A stretch of DNA of 64,000 nt from Mangrovibacillus cuniculi (GCF_015482585.1 NZ_CP049742.1:2077001-2141000), one strand, 5' to 3'. Counted from the first letter of the stretch, positions 19,931 through 29,953 are shown. A program made the numbers and translations. The notes: generated by a model not told the origin, from the sequence alone.

Positions 19931-21709
19931 TTATACAATGTACTTCTCTGCTTCGATTAGTCCCTCAGAAGCTTCACGCTTAAGTCCAATTACGTTAATT
20001 GGTGTAAAACGAGTGAATTTACGCAATGCGGAGATCATCATTCTTAATGTGTCACCAGATTCGACAGCAAGTAATGTTTCTTTTGCGTGTGCCTCGATTT
20101 CTTGGAATGACTCTTGGCAGAAGATTTGCGTGTAACGTAATTTTTGTTCGTACTTCAAGCCGTTTTGCATAGCTTTTTCTGTACGAAGAACAACTGATTC
20201 CATTGCGTAAGCTAAGGATACGATGTCTGCAATGTTAGAAAGGATTTCTTGCTCTTTCTCTAATGCCTTACCGAATTTTTGTGCAGCTAATCCAGCCATC
20301 ATTAGGCCAATTTTCTTCGCATTACGTACCATCATTTTTTCTTGCTCTAACGGAGCATCGCCTACTTCTTCTGGCATCATCATCATTAGTTCTTCTTGTA
20401 GAGCTTGTGCTTTTTGAAGAAGTGGAAGTTCTCCTTTAAATGCTTTACGTAAGAACGTTCCTGGAACTAATAAACGGTTAATTTCATTTGTTCCTTCAAA
20501 GATACGGTTGATACGGCTATCACGATACATTCTTTCAATCTCGTATTCTGCCATGAAACCATATCCACCGTGGATTTGAACTCCCTCATCAACAATGTAA
20601 TCTAGTACTTCTGTTCCGAAGAATTTACCTAGAGAACACTCAATTGCATACTCTGCTACTGATGCAGCAATCGCTCTACCATCTTTTTGTTCTTCTTCAG
20701 ACAGTTGACCCATACGTTGCTCAAATAATCCAACAGTACGATAGATAGAAGATTCGATAGCGTAAAGCTTCGCACCCATAGTACCGAATTTTTGCTTCGT
20801 TAAATTAAATTGGCTAATAGGTGTTTTAAATTGTTGACGTTGATTTGCATATTGAAGAGCTAATTCCATTGCACGCTTCGATGCACCGATAGCTCCTACT
20901 CCTAATTTATAACGACCAATGTTCAAAATGTTAAATGCAATAACGTGGCCTTTTCCAATATCTCCAAGAACGTTCTCTACTGGTACTTCGGCATCTTCTA
21001 AAATTAGCGTTCTAGTAGAAGAAGATTTAATTCCCATCTTTTTCTCTTCTGGACCTACAGAAACACCTTTAAACTCACGTTCTACAATAAATGCAGAGAA
21101 TTTGTCGCCGTCGATTTGTGCGTACACAACGAATACATCAGCAAAACCAGCATTCGTAATCCACTGCTTTTCACCGTTTAGTACATAGTGAGTACCTGCT
21201 TCATTAAGCTTAGCTACTGTCTTAGCGCCTAATGCATCTGATCCAGAACCTGGCTCAGTAAGAGCGTATGCTGCAATGCGGTCTCCAACAGCTAGATCCG
21301 GTAGATAACGTTGTTTCTGATCTTCATTACCGAATAAAACAATCGGTAGTGATCCAATTCCCACGTGAGCACCGTGAGTAATTGAGAAGCCACCTGCTTT
21401 AGACATTTTTTCTGCAATTAGTGCTGAACTCACTTTGTCTAATCCAAGTCCACCGTACTCTTCTGGTACGTCTGCTCCTAGTAAACCAAGTTCTCCAGCT
21501 TGTTTTAATAGCTTTACAGAGCGATCAAATTCGTGCTCTTCTAAGTATTCTACTTGTGGTACAACTTCATTTGTTACATAGTCATCAGTTGTTTTAGCAA
21601 TCATTTTTTGCTCATCTGTGTAATCCTCTGGTGTGAATACTCGATCTGCCGTAATATCCTCGATTAAAAAGCTACCACCTTTAATTGGTGTTTCAGTTTG
21701 ATTTGACAT
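19931..21709 (-). CDS. fadE: Acyl-CoA dehydrogenase FadE
   Basis: A 592-residue acyl-CoA dehydrogenase with a C-terminal extension, the length typical of Bacillus FadE. It shows the FAD-binding ALTEPGSGSDA motif, WITNAGFADVFVVYA, and the catalytic glutamate in RINRIFEGTNEINR. It oxidises acyl-CoA to trans-2-enoyl-CoA, the first step of beta-oxidation. It is the third gene of fadN-fadA-fadE, with 22 bases after fadA. Confidence 0.95.
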   Translation of the reverse strand: MSNQTETPIKGGSFLIEDITADRVFTPEDYTDEQKMIAKTTDDYVTNEVVPQVEYLEEHEFDRSVKLLKQAGELGLLGADVPEEYGGLGLDKVSSALIAEKMSKAGGFSITHGAHVGIGSLPIVLFGNEDQKQRYLPDLAVGDRIAAYALTEPGSGSDALGAKTVAKLNEAGTHYVLNGEKQWITNAGFADVFVVYAQIDGDKFSAFIVEREFKGVSVGPEEKKMGIKSSSTRTLILEDAEVPVENVLGDIGKGHVIAFNILNIGRYKLGVGAIGASKRAMELALQYANQRQQFKTPISQFNLTKQKFGTMGAKLYAIESSIYRTVGLFEQRMGQLSEEEQKDGRAIAASVAEYAIECSLGKFFGTEVLDYIVDEGVQIHGGYGFMAEYEIERMYRDSRINRIFEGTNEINRLLVPGTFLRKAFKGELPLLQKAQALQEELMMMMPEEVGDAPLEQEKMMVRNAKKIGLMMAGLAAQKFGKALEKEQEILSNIADIVSLAYAMESVVLRTEKAMQNGLKYEQKLRYTQIFCQESFQEIEAHAKETLLAVESGDTLRMMISALRKFTRFTPINVIGLKREASEGLIEAEKYIV

Positions 21710-21731
21710 TATTTTTTCCCCCTTTGTTTGA

Positions 21732-22910
21732 TTAAGAAATTAATTCAAATACTCCCGCTGCTCCCATTCCGCCACCGATACACATGGTTACGATACCAAA
21801 TTGAGTTTGCGAGCGTTGCATTTCATGAATTAAAGATAATGACAACTTAGCTCCTGTACAACCAAGTGGATGTCCTAGCGCGATTGCTCCACCATTTACA
21901 TTTACTCTTTCTTCATCAATACCTAAGCTACGGATAACTTGGATAGATTGAGAAGCAAATGCTTCATTAAGTTCAAACAAGCCAATGTCTTCTAGTTGAA
22001 GCCCAGCTAGCTTTAAAGCTCTTGGAATTGCTTCCACTGGACCAATTCCCATTACCTCTGGAGCTACACCTGCAACAGCAAAAGATCGGAATCTTACTAA
22101 TGGTGATAAACCTTGTGCTTGAGCATATTCACGATCCATAACCATAACAGCAGCTGCACCGTCACTTGTTTGGGAAGCATTACCGGCCGTTACCGTACCT
22201 GTAACCGAAAAGGCTGGGCGTAATCTTCCTAGAGCTTGCGCATTTGTATCTGGACGAACTCCTTCATCTACAGAAAACAGTAGTGATTTTTCTTGTAGCT
22301 TATTTTGACTATCAACATAGCGTTTTGTCACTTCTACTGGCACTATTTCATCAGAGAATTTCCCTTCTGCTATAGCTTTAGCTGCCTTTTGATGACTGCG
22401 AATAGCGAATGCATCTTGATCTTCTCTGCTAATTCCATATTTAGTAGCAACTTCTTCTGCTGTATGGCCCATACCCATGTAATATTCAGGTGCTTCTTCC
22501 GCAAGTTTTACATTAGGTCTTACTGTGTGGCCCATCATTGGTACTAGTGACATTGACTCTGCCCCACCAGCAATAACAGCTTGCGCTTGCCCTAACATGA
22601 TTCTTTCAGCTCCGTACGCAATAGATTGAAGGCCAGAAGAACAATAACGGTTTATCGTAATAGCAGGAACAGTATGTGGTAATCCCGCTAACGCTCCAAT
22701 ATTACGAGCCATATTTAACCCTTGCTCCGCTTCTGGCATGGCACAACCGATAATTAAATCATCGATTGGTCCATCATATCCTCCAGCTCTTTTTAAAGTT
22801 TCTTTTACAACTAAAGCTCCTAAATCATCTGGCCTAACATTGGCAAGTGTTCCTTTTTTTGCTCTACCTACAGGTGTACGAGCTCCTGCAACAATAACTG
22901 CTTCACGCAT
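21732..22910 (-). CDS. fadA: Acetyl-CoA C-acyltransferase (3-ketoacyl-CoA thiolase) FadA
   Basis: A 392-residue thiolase. The nucleophilic cysteine is C90 in [11 protein letters not shown]; the other catalytic motifs are [24 protein letters not shown] and the C-terminal [13 protein letters not shown]. It cleaves 3-ketoacyl-CoA with CoA, closing each round of beta-oxidation. It lies between fadN and fadE with short gaps, and works on the product of FadN. Confidence 0.96.
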   Translation of the reverse strand: MREAVIVAGARTPVGRAKKGTLANVRPDDLGALVVKETLKRAGGYDGPIDDLIIGCAMPEAEQGLNMARNIGALAGLPHTVPAITINRYCSSGLQSIAYGAERIMLGQAQAVIAGGAESMSLVPMMGHTVRPNVKLAEEAPEYYMGMGHTAEEVATKYGISREDQDAFAIRSHQKAAKAIAEGKFSDEIVPVEVTKRYVDSQNKLQEKSLLFSVDEGVRPDTNAQALGRLRPAFSVTGTVTAGNASQTSDGAAAVMVMDREYAQAQGLSPLVRFRSFAVAGVAPEVMGIGPVEAIPRALKLAGLQLEDIGLFELNEAFASQSIQVIRSLGIDEERVNVNGGAIALGHPLGCTGAKLSLSLIHEMQRSQTQFGIVTMCIGGGMGAAGVFELIS

Positions 22911-22927
22911 TGATTTCTCCCCCTTTT

Positions 22928-25312
22928 CTAGTTACGTAACGGTTTCCCTTTAACAAGCATGTGTTGCATTCTTTGCTGTGATTTTTGCTTAGACACAAGT
23001 CGTAAGAATGCTGCTCTTTCGATATCTAGTAGATACTGCTCATCAACTTCCGTTCCAAACGGTACTTTACCTCCAGCAATTACATATGCTAGCTCTTTCG
23101 CTATTTCTAAATCATGGTCTGAAATATAACCAGAAAGGCGCATATTCTGAGCTCCTAAAAGTAACGTTGCATAACCTGTTTCTCCGACTACAGGAATTTT
23201 CTTTCTCAGTGGTGGCTGATATCCAGAAGCATCTAATGACAGTACACTTTGTTTTGCATCATATAATAGATGATCTTTGTTAACGCTTACAGAGTCACCT
23301 TTCTCAAGGAAGCCATTTTCTGCTCCTTCATGACCTGATGTGGACACTTTTGCCATTGCAACTGTTTCAAATACACTGTTTGCAATGTCTTGTAAATCTA
23401 CTTTAATTCCTTCTGGCACACTGTTTAAGCGGTTAATATAAAGCTCTTTATTACCGCCTCCACCTGGAATTAACCCAACTCCTACTTCCACAAGACCCAT
23501 ATATGTTTCGTAAGACGCTTGAATTTTCGCTGCTGGTAAACAGATTTCCGTCCCACCACCAAGTGTCATACCAAATGGTGCAGCAACTACTGGACGCTTA
23601 CTATATTTAATTTTCATCATTGCTTGTTGGAATTGTTTTACGACAAATTCAACTTCGAAATAGTTATCGTCTTGTGCTTCCATTAAAATCATTGCTAAGT
23701 TTGCACCAACACAGAAGTTCTTGCCTTCGTTTCCAATTACAAGCCCTTTGTAATTTTTTTCTACTTCCTCCACAGCAAAGTTGATCATTTGAATAATATC
23801 TAGCCCAATTGCATTATTCGGTGAATGGAATTCTAGAAGTGCTACTCCGTCACCCATATCTAGTAAACTAGCACCGCTATTCTTCTTGATAAGCTTACCT
23901 TGCTTTTTTAGTTCTGCAATGGAGATTTGTTTTTTATTCCCTTCTACTAGCTTCATTTCTCCGTTATGGTAAAAGAACTTGCCTTCTTCTCCATCTACAT
24001 AGAATGACTGATAGCCTTTTGCCAGTAGCTCATGAACCCATTCTGGTACTTGATATCCGTCTTCTAATAATCGCTGAACGGTTTTTTCCACGCCTAGAGC
24101 ATCCCACGTTTCAAAAGGTCCTAAATCCCAGCCAAAGCCCCACTTCATAGCATCATCAATTGCTTTAATATCATCTGCAATTTCAGAAGATAGTTGAGCA
24201 GAGTAAGATAAAACTGGAGCAAGTAGTTTCCAAATTAAGTGACCAGCTGGATCGTTAGAGTTAACAAGTGCTTTTAATTTTCTTCGAGTACCTTTTTCTT
24301 GCTTCGCTAACGCAAGACCAGGAGAAACGAATTTTTTTCTTGCCTCGTATTGAAGAGTTTCTGGATTAAGAGCCAGAATTTCTTTTCCTTCTTTCTTAAA
24401 GAAACCTTGACCACTCTTACTTCCTAACCAGCCATTTTCACGCATTTTGTGCATAAACATTGGGATAGAGAATACTTCTTTTTCTTCTCCTTCTACTTTT
24501 TCATACACGTTATTTGCTACGTGAATAAACGTATCAAGTCCCACTACATCAAGCGTTCTAAAAGTTGCACTTTTCGGTCTACCTAGTAAAGTTCCCGTTA
24601 AAGAATCGATTTCTCCCACAGATAGGTTGGACTCTAACATTTCTCTAACAGTTACTAACAATCCATACGTTCCAATACGGTTAGCAATGAAGTTTGGCGT
24701 ATCTTTTGCTAGTACTACTCCTTTACCAAGTACATCTTCTCCAAACTCTTTCATAAACTCTACTACTTCAGGTGCTGTCTTAGAAGTAGGAATAACTTCT
24801 AAAAGTTTTAGGTAACGAGGAGGATTAAAGAAATGCGTTCCAAGGAATTTCGCTTGGAATTCTTCGCTTCTTCCTTCCTTCATTGCTTCAACTGAGATAC
24901 CAGAAGTATTGGAGCTCACAATAGAACCAGGTTTACGATGTTTCTCGATCAAAGTAAACACTTGTTTCTTTACATCTAGATTTTCAACTACTACCTCAAT
25001 AATCCAATCACAGTTTGATAATTCGGCTGCATTATCTTCTAAGTTTCCAGCAGTAATTAACTTAGCATTTTGCTTACGAGAAAGTGGAGCTGGTTTCTGT
25101 TTAAATAAAGCTTGAATGGAGTTATTCGCTAAACGATTTCGAACTAATTTATCTTCTAGGGTTAAACCTTTTTTCTTTTCTTCATCCGTTAGTTCTCTAG
25201 GAACGATATCTAACAGTAGCGTTGGAATTCCGATATTTGCTAAATGTGCTGCAATCCCAGATCCCATGACTCCAGAACCAATAACAGCAACTTGTTGGAT
25301 GCGTTGTATCAT
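22928..25312 (-). CDS. fadN: Bifunctional 3-hydroxyacyl-CoA dehydrogenase / enoyl-CoA hydratase FadN
   Basis: A 794-residue two-domain enzyme. The N-terminal NAD-binding site is VAVIGSGVMGSGIAAHLA, followed by SNTSGISVEAM and the HFFNPPRYLKLLEVIP dehydrogenase block. The C-terminal third is a crotonase domain with VGANLAMILMEAQ and GGGTEICLPAAK. It hydrates enoyl-CoA and oxidises the hydroxyacyl product. It is first in the operon; a FadR-type operator lies 26 bases upstream of its start. Confidence 0.95.
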   Translation of the reverse strand: MIQRIQQVAVIGSGVMGSGIAAHLANIGIPTLLLDIVPRELTDEEKKKGLTLEDKLVRNRLANNSIQALFKQKPAPLSRKQNAKLITAGNLEDNAAELSNCDWIIEVVVENLDVKKQVFTLIEKHRKPGSIVSSNTSGISVEAMKEGRSEEFQAKFLGTHFFNPPRYLKLLEVIPTSKTAPEVVEFMKEFGEDVLGKGVVLAKDTPNFIANRIGTYGLLVTVREMLESNLSVGEIDSLTGTLLGRPKSATFRTLDVVGLDTFIHVANNVYEKVEGEEKEVFSIPMFMHKMRENGWLGSKSGQGFFKKEGKEILALNPETLQYEARKKFVSPGLALAKQEKGTRRKLKALVNSNDPAGHLIWKLLAPVLSYSAQLSSEIADDIKAIDDAMKWGFGWDLGPFETWDALGVEKTVQRLLEDGYQVPEWVHELLAKGYQSFYVDGEEGKFFYHNGEMKLVEGNKKQISIAELKKQGKLIKKNSGASLLDMGDGVALLEFHSPNNAIGLDIIQMINFAVEEVEKNYKGLVIGNEGKNFCVGANLAMILMEAQDDNYFEVEFVVKQFQQAMMKIKYSKRPVVAAPFGMTLGGGTEICLPAAKIQASYETYMGLVEVGVGLIPGGGGNKELYINRLNSVPEGIKVDLQDIANSVFETVAMAKVSTSGHEGAENGFLEKGDSVSVNKDHLLYDAKQSVLSLDASGYQPPLRKKIPVVGETGYATLLLGAQNMRLSGYISDHDLEIAKELAYVIAGGKVPFGTEVDEQYLLDIERAAFLRLVSKQKSQQRMQHMLVKGKPLRN

Positions 25313-25337
25313 TTCGTAAATCCCCCTTTAATGTACT

Positions 25338-25355
25338 TGAATGAACAATCATTCA
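25338..25355. promoter_or_regulatory. FadR (YsiA) operator
   Basis: TGAATGAACAATCATTCA is a near-perfect match to the Bacillus FadR box, a TGAATGA/TCATTCA dyad. It lies just upstream of fadN, so long-chain acyl-CoA should relieve repression of fadNAE. Confidence 0.88.
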
Positions 25356-25492
25356 TTTTTACTTTAAAAAAATTTGACTTGGTTCATCGATATTTATATT
25401 CTAATAGATTTTCAGAAAAGTCGCAACGATTAAAATGCCGAATTAGTAAATTTTTTCTTGTTGGGAAGTCTAACAGTAAGGAGGTGAGTATT

Positions 25493-25603
25493 TTGGTAAA
25501 AAAACAAAAAAATCCAAGTAAAAAAGCTGTGAGTGCTGCAAGTGTAAAAGGAAACGCTGGCCCTGGTAACGAACCTAACGGTGGTGGCCGCGCTAAGAAG
25601 TAA
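25493..25603 (+). CDS. yuzL: YuzL family small basic protein
   Basis: A 36-residue lysine-rich protein starting at TTG (25493-25495) after a strong AAGGAGGTG site. It contains the family core NPSKKAVSAASVKGNAGPG and ends GGGRAKK, matching Bacillus YuzL. In B. subtilis the gene also sits between yusL (fadN) and yusM (putM). It is predicted to be disordered and strongly basic. The role is unknown. It is followed by its own terminator. Confidence 0.85.
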   Translation: MVKKQKNPSKKAVSAASVKGNAGPGNEPNGGGRAKK

Positions 25604-25635
25604 CGTACTTACTAAAAGTAGCTGGGAAGTTACTA

Positions 25636-25671
25636 AAAAGGTACATTCAAAAAAACGAGTGTACCTTTTTT
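25636..25671 (+). terminator. Terminator after yuzL
   Basis: The arms AAAGGTACATTC and GAGTGTACCTTTTT flank a run of A, ending in a T-tract. It belongs to the recurring GGTACATTC hairpin type. Confidence 0.85.
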
Positions 25672-25726
25672 ATGTTGTTATTATTTTAAAATACTGCAGA
25701 ATTCGTGTTTTTACAGAATAGCTCTT

Positions 25727-25998
25727 TGGGATTGGAGCGGAAGGGGGCGACTCCTACGGGAATGGTGGGTAGCTGAGACCCCACAGGAGCTTCAACGTGA
25801 AGATGCCGTGTCTAGCTGCAGGTGCGCAACCGCTCGGGAAAGTTCGAAAGCCCTCCGGTGGCTGAAGAGCTGCCTCCTCAGGCTTCAGAATTTTCCTGCC
25901 GCGGCTAAACGCGCGCCTTCCGCTTTTCGAATTGGACAGCGTCCCCCTGCAGCGGAAATCCCTGTGCAGTCACTTTTGGTTTTTGTCCCAGCCTCTTT
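25727..25998. repeat. Mosaic GC-rich intergenic repeat, copy R5 (full, long core, inverted)
   Basis: A full copy in the opposite orientation to R3 and R4, nearly identical to R3 after reverse complementing. It ends within a few bases of the putB stop codon, so it separates yuzL from the convergent proline dehydrogenase gene. Confidence 0.85.
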
Positions 25999-26001
25999 AG
26001 T

Positions 26002-26919
26002 TTATTTACGAACCATTCCCTTTGCCACAAATGCCACGTTTGCTGGGCGCTCTGCTAGACGGCGCATGAAGTAACCGTACCAGTCTGTTCCGTATGGTAC
26101 ATAGACACGCATTTTATATCCTTCTTTTGAAAGCTCCAATTGACGCTCCACTCTAATTCCATAAAGCATTTGGAATTCAAATTGGTCTCGAGGAATATCG
26201 TGTTCTTCTACTAATCTCTTAGTATATTCAATCATCGCATCATCATGCGTCGCAATCGCTGTATAATGACCATTTAATAAGTGCATTTTGATAATGCGTT
26301 TAAAGTTTTCATCAACATCTACTTTATTTGGGAACGCAACAGTTGCCGGCTCTTTATAGGCTCCCTTTACCAGACGAAGGTTTGGTGCATACGAATCTAA
26401 ATCATTCATATCTTCAACCGTTCTATATAAATAGGCTTGAATCACCGTTCCAATATTATCGTATTCCGATTTTAGCTTTTTAAATAGTTGAAGGGTTTTT
26501 TCGCAACGCTCATAGTCTTCCATATCAATAGTAACGAATACGCCTTCTTCTTTTGCAGCGTCTAAAATACGTTTCATATTTCTTACTACCAGTTCTTCCG
26601 ACATATCTAATCCCATGGAAGTTGCTTTTAAGGAAAGTTGCGATTGCAGCTTTTCTCTACCAATGGCACGAATTGCTTCTATACATTGGTTAGTCATTTC
26701 ATTTGCTTCTGCTTCATTATCCACAAATTCTCCAAGGTAATCTATCGTGACAACTAAACCTTTTTCATTTAGTTGTTTAATCGTGTTAACTGCTTGATCG
26801 ATAGATTCCCCTGCTACAAATCGTCCAGCACCAAAGCGAAGACCATACTGTTTAGCCATCTTCGTTAGTGCTCTATTTTTGGAAAGGAACAAAAAGAAGT
26901 TTCTCATCGTCTGTTCCAT
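26002..26919 (-). CDS. putB: Proline dehydrogenase
   Basis: A 305-residue monofunctional proline dehydrogenase. Family blocks are YGLRFGAGRFVAGE, TIDYLGEFV, LRLVKGAYKEP, IATHDDAMIEY, FQMLYGIR and the C-terminal YVPYGTDWYGYFMRRLAERP, which holds flavin and substrate contacts. It oxidises proline to pyrroline-5-carboxylate at the membrane, passing electrons to quinone. The position after fadN and yuzL matches B. subtilis yusM (putM/fadM), so it may be that orthologue rather than the putB of a put operon. No partner put genes are nearby. Confidence 0.93.
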   Translation of the reverse strand: MEQTMRNFFLFLSKNRALTKMAKQYGLRFGAGRFVAGESIDQAVNTIKQLNEKGLVVTIDYLGEFVDNEAEANEMTNQCIEAIRAIGREKLQSQLSLKATSMGLDMSEELVVRNMKRILDAAKEEGVFVTIDMEDYERCEKTLQLFKKLKSEYDNIGTVIQAYLYRTVEDMNDLDSYAPNLRLVKGAYKEPATVAFPNKVDVDENFKRIIKMHLLNGHYTAIATHDDAMIEYTKRLVEEHDIPRDQFEFQMLYGIRVERQLELSKEGYKMRVYVPYGTDWYGYFMRRLAERPANVAFVAKGMVRK

Positions 26920-26968
26920 CTCTACTCCCCCTAATTAAACAAATGATGTAAACGCTTTCTATCAGCTT

Positions 26969-26996
26969 AAAAAAAGAAGGACTTCCCTTCTTTCGA
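26969..26996 (-). terminator. Terminator after the siderophore permease operon
   Basis: The arms AAGAAGG and CCTTCTT around ACTTC are followed on the minus strand by seven T. It lies about 70 bases past the FhuF-like stop. Confidence 0.8.
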
Positions 26997-27064
26997 AACA
27001 TGTAGAATATAGTCACATTTTATCAGTTTTTAATTCGTTTGAAAAGTGCATATAATGGGACCAC

Positions 27065-27748
27065 TCAACACCCTAGCATAGGGCAGGTTTTACATTTTTT
27101 ACTGTCTGGTAATTTACATTTCATGCAGCATGTTTGGCGCACACGATACATTTCACCAGAAGGAAATAATCGACTTTCCTCATCATGATAGAAAGCAAAA
27201 GATTTCATATGGCAGATTTGTTGCCATTCCTTTCGCCAATCTACTTGTTGTGGCATTTTCTTTGGTCCATCTTCTGTAAACAGCTTACGTAACGCAATAT
27301 ATACATTTTCAAGTAGTATTTTCTTAGACACTTTTGCTGTAGCAGAGAGCACCTCGACAAATGGTAAGATAAACTCCACCACTAACTTTCTAGCGGTCCA
27401 TTCTTCTCTTACAGTATGCACAGGACAGTTTGTCACGTGTAGAGTAGGTACCCACTTATCACTATCCCACCTACTTGCAAAATATAGGTTAGCTTTTGGC
27501 AAGTTATAAAGTTTGTTGGTTAAAAAGTGCATGCTAATTGCCCATGAGAATACAGGCATAACTCTTTTTAGAAGTAAGGAAGCTGTCACTCGTATATTCG
27601 GTGCTTGCATCTCTTTCTTTAAACGTTGTAACTCTTCTCTCACTTTTTCTTTATTTGTCCAGTCAGTTAAATGCCATGCTGGTATATGGTCTTCTGGAAG
27701 TTGAAAACGAATGTTCTTTGGTTGTATTGGAGATAATTTGTCCATCAT
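27065..27748 (-). CDS. FhuF-like ferric siderophore reductase
   Basis: A 227-residue protein with the C-terminal cysteine pattern of FhuF-type [2Fe-2S] siderophore-iron reductases: CCMKC...CKTCPMLGC. The N-terminal part has the family's FASRWDSDKW-like region but no signal peptide, so it acts in the cytoplasm, probably releasing iron from imported ferric siderophore. Its start overlaps the upstream permease stop (ATGA), so it is translationally coupled. Fur control is expected from the operon's promoter region. Confidence 0.85.
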   Translation of the reverse strand: MMDKLSPIQPKNIRFQLPEDHIPAWHLTDWTNKEKVREELQRLKKEMQAPNIRVTASLLLKRVMPVFSWAISMHFLTNKLYNLPKANLYFASRWDSDKWVPTLHVTNCPVHTVREEWTARKLVVEFILPFVEVLSATAKVSKKILLENVYIALRKLFTEDGPKKMPQQVDWRKEWQQICHMKSFAFYHDEESRLFPSGEMYRVRQTCCMKCKLPDSKKCKTCPMLGC

Positions 27749-28803
27749 TTTCCACCTCTTTGCTTAAACAATAGATATATAAAATATGGTGCACCAACAG
27801 CCGCTGTAAAAACACCTGCTGGAACTTCTAAAGGAGCGATAACAGATCTTCCAACCCAGTCAGCTATTACAACTAGTGCAGCCCCAATAATGGCTGCCAT
27901 AGGAATTAGTGCGCCATATTGTGATCCAACTAAACGGCGTGCTAAATGTGGTGCCATTAATCCTACAAATCCAATTCCGCCTGCAAATGCAACCGCACCA
28001 CCCACTAACGCTGTACTCACTAGTAATAGAATAAAGCGTTGCCTTTGTACATTGGCTCCCATTGATGTAGCTACATCTTCTCCCATCTCATGTAAATTAA
28101 TATGTCTAGATAAGTAGATACTGATAAGTAAAAACACTAGAATCCATGGGAGTAAAATGCCCACTTGTGACCAATTGGAGCCGTTTACCGAACCCGTAAT
28201 CCAAATATTCGCTTGGCTCGCTCGATAAATTGGTCCCATTAGCATTAACAAGGTAGTTGTAGCATGTAAGAATAAGGACATTCCAATACCGATTAGCACT
28301 AGCTTTGTAGGCGAAATTCCTCCGTTCCAAGAGAACCAATACACTAGAACTAATGCGGATAATGCACCTAGGAATGCAGCTAAGGGTAACCAGTGAATAG
28401 ATACCGTTAAAGAACCGTTTGAATCACTCAATAATGTTAAAAAACCAACAACGAATACACTTGCTCCGCCTGTTAGACCGATAATATCAGGTGAAGCTAA
28501 TGGATTTCGTACAATTCCTTGTAGTAAAGCACCTGACACAGCTAGTCCAATTCCAACTAGAAGAGAAATTAGTATCCTTGGTAAACGGAAATCCATCACG
28601 ACTAGCTGGTGCAATGTGTCCCCTTGTCCACCGAGTGCTAATACTATTTGCCACGGATTAATGAAGATCTCTCCGCTTCCTAGAGACAATAGTGTCACAA
28701 CTAGTAAAACGAGAGCAGCAATACTAATCCTTTGTAAAGCTTTTCTATCTAACAGAATGGAGTACTCCTTTTTACCAACACGAACTGGTATATAGCGATT
28801 CAT
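27745..28803 (-). CDS. FecCD-family siderophore ABC permease (second subunit)
   Basis: A 352-residue membrane protein with about nine to ten hydrophobic segments. It has the BtuC/FecCD motifs RLPRILISLLVGIGLAVSG and GIGFVGLMAPHLARRLVG, the latter forming the coupling contact with the ATPase. It overlaps the preceding permease start by four bases. Together the two subunits make the heterodimeric channel for a ferric siderophore. Confidence 0.93.
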   Translation of the reverse strand: MNRYIPVRVGKKEYSILLDRKALQRISIAALVLLVVTLLSLGSGEIFINPWQIVLALGGQGDTLHQLVVMDFRLPRILISLLVGIGLAVSGALLQGIVRNPLASPDIIGLTGGASVFVVGFLTLLSDSNGSLTVSIHWLPLAAFLGALSALVLVYWFSWNGGISPTKLVLIGIGMSLFLHATTTLLMLMGPIYRASQANIWITGSVNGSNWSQVGILLPWILVFLLISIYLSRHINLHEMGEDVATSMGANVQRQRFILLLVSTALVGGAVAFAGGIGFVGLMAPHLARRLVGSQYGALIPMAAIIGAALVVIADWVGRSVIAPLEVPAGVFTAAVGAPYFIYLLFKQRGGK

Positions 28804-29822
28804 GATGAACGTACCCCTTTCCTTGCGATGTAAATAAATACTGGTGTACCAATTAGTGCAGTCATTACGCCTACTGGTATTTCTTGCGGCATAATAACAT
28901 ACCTGGATACGATATCAGACAGTAATAGAAGATTTGCTCCCAGTATTGCTGAGAAAGGTAACACTACTCGATGATCTGTTCCCACAAGTTTTCTAACCAT
29001 GTTTGGTATGACTATTCCAATAAAGCCAATTGGACCAGCTACCGAAACAGCTCCTCCTGCCAATAAAATAACGATAAGTCCAATCATCACTTTCATAAAC
29101 GTTGTTTTTAATCCTAACCCTGTAGCAACATCATCTCCCATTGCAAGTACGTTAAAGGAAGAGGCTAAGAACAACATGATTCCAAAACCAACAATCATAT
29201 AAGGCAGTACAGCCCAAAGTAAATCAAGACTTCGACCTGATACGGAACCCGCTAACCAAAATAATACTTGCTCTAGTGCAGACTCATTTAATACAAGAAG
29301 ACCTTGTGTCATAGAGCCGAACAAGGCAGACATAGCTGCACCAGCTAACACAAGCTGCATGGGTGTCAATCCTTTTCCATCCAAAGCTCCTAAACCAAAA
29401 ACCGTCATCATGGCGATTGCAGCCCCTAAGAATGCAAACCAAACAAACGTTTGAAGAGACGTAAAAGAAAACACCGAAACTGCTAGAACGACTCCGAGTC
29501 CAGCACCAGCATTCACACCTAATATTTCAGGAGCCGATAATGGGTTTTTCGTTAATGTTTGCATTAAGACGCCTGATACAGCTAACGCCGCTCCAACAAA
29601 TAATGCAATGACAGCTCGCGGAATACGGACGGATTGTATAACTAGATGTTCCGTAGAGTTAGTAAAATTCGTAAAAGATTGATATACGTCGAGAATAGTA
29701 ATGGATTGATAACCAAGCACGACACTACCTAGAAATAATAAAAAGAGCATTACAATGGAAATACTAAATAATAACCAAAGTCTTATATGTGAAGACATCA
29801 TACCTATATCCTTCCTGTTCAT
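28800..29822 (-). CDS. FecCD-family siderophore ABC permease (first subunit)
   Basis: A 340-residue membrane protein with the same motif set as its neighbour: RIPRAVIALFVGAALAVSG, GAGLGVVLAV and GPIGFIGIVIPNMVRKLVG. It is the first gene of a three-gene Fur-controlled operon. A divergent gene encodes the binding lipoprotein, while the ATPase is about 16 kb away. Confidence 0.93.
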   Translation of the reverse strand: MNRKDIGMMSSHIRLWLLFSISIVMLFLLFLGSVVLGYQSITILDVYQSFTNFTNSTEHLVIQSVRIPRAVIALFVGAALAVSGVLMQTLTKNPLSAPEILGVNAGAGLGVVLAVSVFSFTSLQTFVWFAFLGAAIAMMTVFGLGALDGKGLTPMQLVLAGAAMSALFGSMTQGLLVLNESALEQVLFWLAGSVSGRSLDLLWAVLPYMIVGFGIMLFLASSFNVLAMGDDVATGLGLKTTFMKVMIGLIVILLAGGAVSVAGPIGFIGIVIPNMVRKLVGTDHRVVLPFSAILGANLLLLSDIVSRYVIMPQEIPVGVMTALIGTPVFIYIARKGVRSS

Positions 29823-29852
29823 TACTTACTTAGTATTATACAGAAATTTATA

Positions 29853-29875
29853 GATAATGAAAATCGTTTTCATTT
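29853..29875. promoter_or_regulatory. Fur box (permease side)
   Basis: GATAATGAAAATCGTTTTCA is a 7-1-7 type Fur site (TGAAAAT-C-GTTTTCA) in the divergent intergenic region, 30 bases upstream of the permease start. Confidence 0.85.
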
Positions 29876-29880
29876 AAGTA

Positions 29881-29909
29881 TTGACATAAGGTGACGGGTT
29901 TATTATGAT
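29881..29909 (+). promoter_or_regulatory. Sigma-A promoter of the binding-protein gene
   Basis: A perfect TTGACA (29881-29886) and TATGAT (29904-29909) are separated by 17 bases. The start point would fall within the following Fur box. Confidence 0.8.
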
Positions 29910-29916
29910 GAATCTA

Positions 29917-29933
29917 TTGAAAATGATTATCAA
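29917..29933. promoter_or_regulatory. Fur box (binding-protein side)
   Basis: TTGAAAATGATTATCAA contains TGAAAAT-G-ATTATCA, a close Fur-box match, directly downstream of the promoter and 20 bases before the binding-protein start. Iron-replete Fur would block transcription start. Confidence 0.85.
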
Positions 29934-29953
29934 TATTAAATGGGGGCATACAG

